Source: Eubacterium sp. (lineage in GTDB: Bacteria; Bacillota; Clostridia; Lachnospirales; Lachnospiraceae). From it: a DNA stretch of 56,159 nt. Where the stretch lies: assembly GCA_017472565.1 (NCBI GenBank), contig JAFUPY010000121.1:1-56159 (forward strand). Direction: 5' to 3'. Of this stretch, positions 54,544 to 56,159 are shown in pieces (within the stretch, counting starts at the first letter, position 1; every line of letters begins with the position of its first letter). Both the position numbers and the translations under genes were made by a program. Under the pieces are notes generated by a model, which did no database searches, had not been told where the DNA came from, and was given only the letters and a program-made list of their open reading frames with translations.

Positions 54544-54664
54544 TACATTTTCAGCCTTTTTTCTGTTTTTTGTTTCTCTCACGAGCGTATCCCCTAATCG
54601 TATTTTGCCCATTATACTGCATTTAAAGATAAATTAAAATCGTTGCCAGTGTGAATTCTTTGTG

Positions 54665-54697
54665 AAAAAACAACCCGCTACAAACTGTAACGGGTTG
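54665..54697 (-). terminator. intrinsic terminator of the AIM24-family gene
   Basis: CAACCCG (54671-54677) pairs with CGGGTTG (54691-54697); inner CTACA/TGTAA adds further pairs. The minus strand continues TTTTTT (54670-54665). It lies 35 nt past the stop. Confidence 0.87.
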
Positions 54698-54731
54698 CGA
54701 TGGAAAATATACAATATGCGATAGGTACAAT

Positions 54732-55415
54732 TTAATTGCTGCTTGTTGGGAAATATGGTCTTAGTGCTTCTGCTACCGCACTGATTGGCATGGTCTGGAG
54801 CCACACACGGCCTGGACCTGTAATTACAGTATGGAACAGTCCTTCCCCACCGAAGATCATGTTTTTCACACCAGGAACGGTCTGAATATCCATCTGACAG
54901 CTTGCAGACATAGCAGCCAGATTGCCGGTATCAACCACGATCTTCTGACCTGGTTTTAACTCATATTCTACAACACTTCCATCAAATTCCACGAATACAG
55001 TTCCGTTTCCAGAAACTTTTTGAAGCATAAACCCTTCCCCGCCGAACAATCCAGAACCAATCTTCTTGTGGAAGTGCATAGACAGATTGACGCTTGCTTC
55101 CGATGCTAAAAAAGAACGTTTCTGTAAAATAAATTCCTGTCCTGGGCCAACCTGAAATGGACGGATTTCTCCTGGAAATGTGCTTGCAAACGCGATCAAT
55201 CCATTGCCGCCCTGAGAAGTAAAGTTATTCTGGAAAATGGAATCTCCAGAGAACATTCTTCCCAATGCTTTCCCGATGCCACCGTTGGTTGAAGTCTCCA
55301 TCTTCATATTTGGAGACATCCATGCCATGGCACCTCTCTGTGTAATCATTGTTTCGCCGGCTTCTAATGTACAAACAACAACCGGTAATGTTTCGCCCTG
55401 AATCTTATACTGCAT
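54732..55415 (-). CDS. AIM24/TIGR00266 family protein
   Basis: The 227-residue protein is an all-beta AIM24-type protein: MITQRGAMAWMSPNMKMET, FTSQGGNGLIAFASTFPGEIRPF, FLASEASVNLSMHFHKKIGSGLFGGEGFMLQKVSGNGTVFVEFDGS and GLFHTVITGPGRVWLQTMP. These are characteristic and well conserved, but the biochemical role in bacteria is unknown. GGAGGT precedes the ATG. It is a single-gene unit with its own terminator. Confidence 0.92.
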   Translation of the reverse strand: MQYKIQGETLPVVVCTLEAGETMITQRGAMAWMSPNMKMETSTNGGIGKALGRMFSGDSIFQNNFTSQGGNGLIAFASTFPGEIRPFQVGPGQEFILQKRSFLASEASVNLSMHFHKKIGSGLFGGEGFMLQKVSGNGTVFVEFDGSVVEYELKPGQKIVVDTGNLAAMSASCQMDIQTVPGVKNMIFGGEGLFHTVITGPGRVWLQTMPISAVAEALRPYFPTSSN

Positions 55416-55492
55416 ATAAGCTTGACCTCCTTATAGTTTTTTTGTTTTTCAATATAAACATTTATCTACTAGACATAATACTGCACAATAAT

Positions 55493-56018
55493 TTAATATT
55501 TCAATATAATTTTACCCTTATATAACTCGTAAGACAAGATCAGATACTGTCGTTCTTGATAATCGTCATACATGATATCTACCATCTCATCAATCTTCTG
55601 CAAGCGATAAATGATAGTATTTCTATGAACGAACATTGCCTTGGAAGTTGTAGCAATATTGCGCTCATTTACAAGATACATATATAAGGTATATGCCAAT
55701 TGCGTCTTATTCGACCTATCATAATTGAACAACACCTTTAACTTCGGATGACAATACGTTTCCGAACATTCCTTTTGTAGAAAAACATTTGTCATGTGCC
55801 TCAAATAATAATCTGCATATATGTATAGACCAGGACCAAGGTTATCGCCAGCACCAAGTTCTATCGCACGCAATGCTTGCTTATAATACTTATTCAAAGC
55901 AATCAATGATTCAAAGTTATTACTTATTCCTGCATAAATCCCAGCCTCTTTACAAATCACTTCTAACTGTTTATATTTTTTCTCTGTGAAACGCTCTTCT
56001 TTTTGTAAGCAGAAAAAA
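55493..56018 (-). pseudogene. PucR-type regulator, C-terminal part, interrupted by an insertion
   Basis: The frame encodes the end of a PucR/CdaR-like activator: a GGDEF-like segment (AGIYAGISNNFESLIALNKYYKQALRAIELG) and the C-terminal helix-turn-helix (NERNIATTSKAMFVHRNTIIYRLQKIDEMV). Such proteins have about 400-550 residues; here only about 175 remain before 56018, and everything upstream in the frame (56019-56149) comes from what looks like insertion-sequence DNA. The gene's 5' part would be on the far side of the insertion. Confidence 0.7.
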
Positions 56019-56159
56019 GGTTCTTTCCATAGTTGGTTGAAGGTGCAGTAGAAAAGTGCTACAATTAAACAGGGTGATATTGTGGTACAAGCTATTATTA
56101 AAGACTTAGATAAAAACTTAAAATGCGATGGAACGATTATTAAAGACACACAAATAATA
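56019..56159 (+). mobile_element. left end of an ISL3-like insertion sequence (partial)
   Basis: The sequence begins GGTTCTTTCCATAGTTGG, which resembles ISL3-family terminal repeats (GGxTCTTT start). It disrupts the PucR-like gene. A promoter TTGAAG-N17-TACAAT (56037-56065) and the start of a transposase-like frame follow. The right end is outside the window, so the target duplication cannot be checked; AGAAAAAA (56011-56018) would be the candidate 8-bp repeat. Confidence 0.55.
56082..56159 (+). CDS. ISL3-type transposase, first 26 codons
   Basis: A GTG-started frame runs to the window edge and encodes VVQAIIKDLDKNLKCDGT followed by IIKDTQII. The opening resembles the N-termini of ISL3-family transposases, which continue with a zinc-finger motif and a DDE domain. 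Only the leader is visible, so the assignment relies mainly on the adjacent terminal-repeat-like sequence and promoter. Confidence 0.45.
   Translation, partial: MVQAIIKDLDKNLKCDGTIIKDTQII

Overview
The window looks like a chromosomal segment of an anaerobic, low-to-moderate GC Firmicute, most likely a gut-type Clostridia (Lachnospiraceae-like). The basis is strong AGGAGG-type ribosome binding sites, sigma-A promoters, tRNA-Trp T-box leaders, meso-diaminopimelate dehydrogenase, Rpn-type nucleases and a large fused acyl-CoA dehydratase activase. I cannot assign a species. No rRNA, tRNA or CRISPR array was found.

Region 1 (1-3.7 kb): a partial MATE exporter and a copper P-type ATPase whose C-terminal copper-chaperone domain carries its own ribosome binding site.

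Region 2 (3.9-34 kb) is the accessory heart of the window. It holds four catabolic blocks, nearly all on the minus strand. (a) 3884-9436: a UbiD/AroY-like decarboxylase, a TRAP transporter and a metal-dependent aromatic-acid decarboxylase-like amidohydrolase, with two tandem AraC activators (9725-11678) divergent from it. (b) 13598-18180: a second TRAP transporter plus a second UbiD/AroY-like decarboxylase. (c) 19552-26696: a seven-gene operon with a propionate-CoA-transferase-like enzyme, four subunits resembling ATP-dependent class I benzoyl-CoA reductase, and a two-subunit CoA transferase. A LysR regulator lies between (b) and (c), and both operons carry the same palindromic operator (ATTCC-N5-GGAAT plus a third half-site) about 100 nt before the first start codon. 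They therefore look like one regulon: uptake of an aromatic acid, CoA transfer, decarboxylation and ATP-driven ring reduction. (d) 28135-32990: an operon of a beta-propeller protein, an MFS carrier, a flavin/FeS ene-reductase and two VOC-fold proteins, with a divergent LysR gene and a perfect palindrome between. The substrates are not known. PanE-like, PnuC and Ddh genes sit between the blocks.

Region 3 (34-40.7 kb): an acetyltransferase, an ABC exporter, one intact and one internally deleted Rpn-type nuclease, an internally deleted MATE gene and a DUF1624 membrane protein. The decayed genes suggest a region that tolerates rearrangement.

Region 4 (40.7-48 kb): sulfur and tryptophan metabolism. 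metY, a cysteine desulfurase, a NifU/IscU scaffold and an Rrf2 regulator form one operon whose promoter is covered by palindromes. Two trpB paralogues diverge from a region holding two back-to-back T-box leaders, each with a UGG specifier. Three copies of a structured intergenic repeat with compensatory base changes lie here.

Region 5 (48-56 kb): a 1412-residue fused activase/reductase, an LTA-synthase-like sulfatase, an AIM24-family protein, and a PucR-type regulator apparently interrupted by an ISL3-like insertion sequence that runs off the right end.
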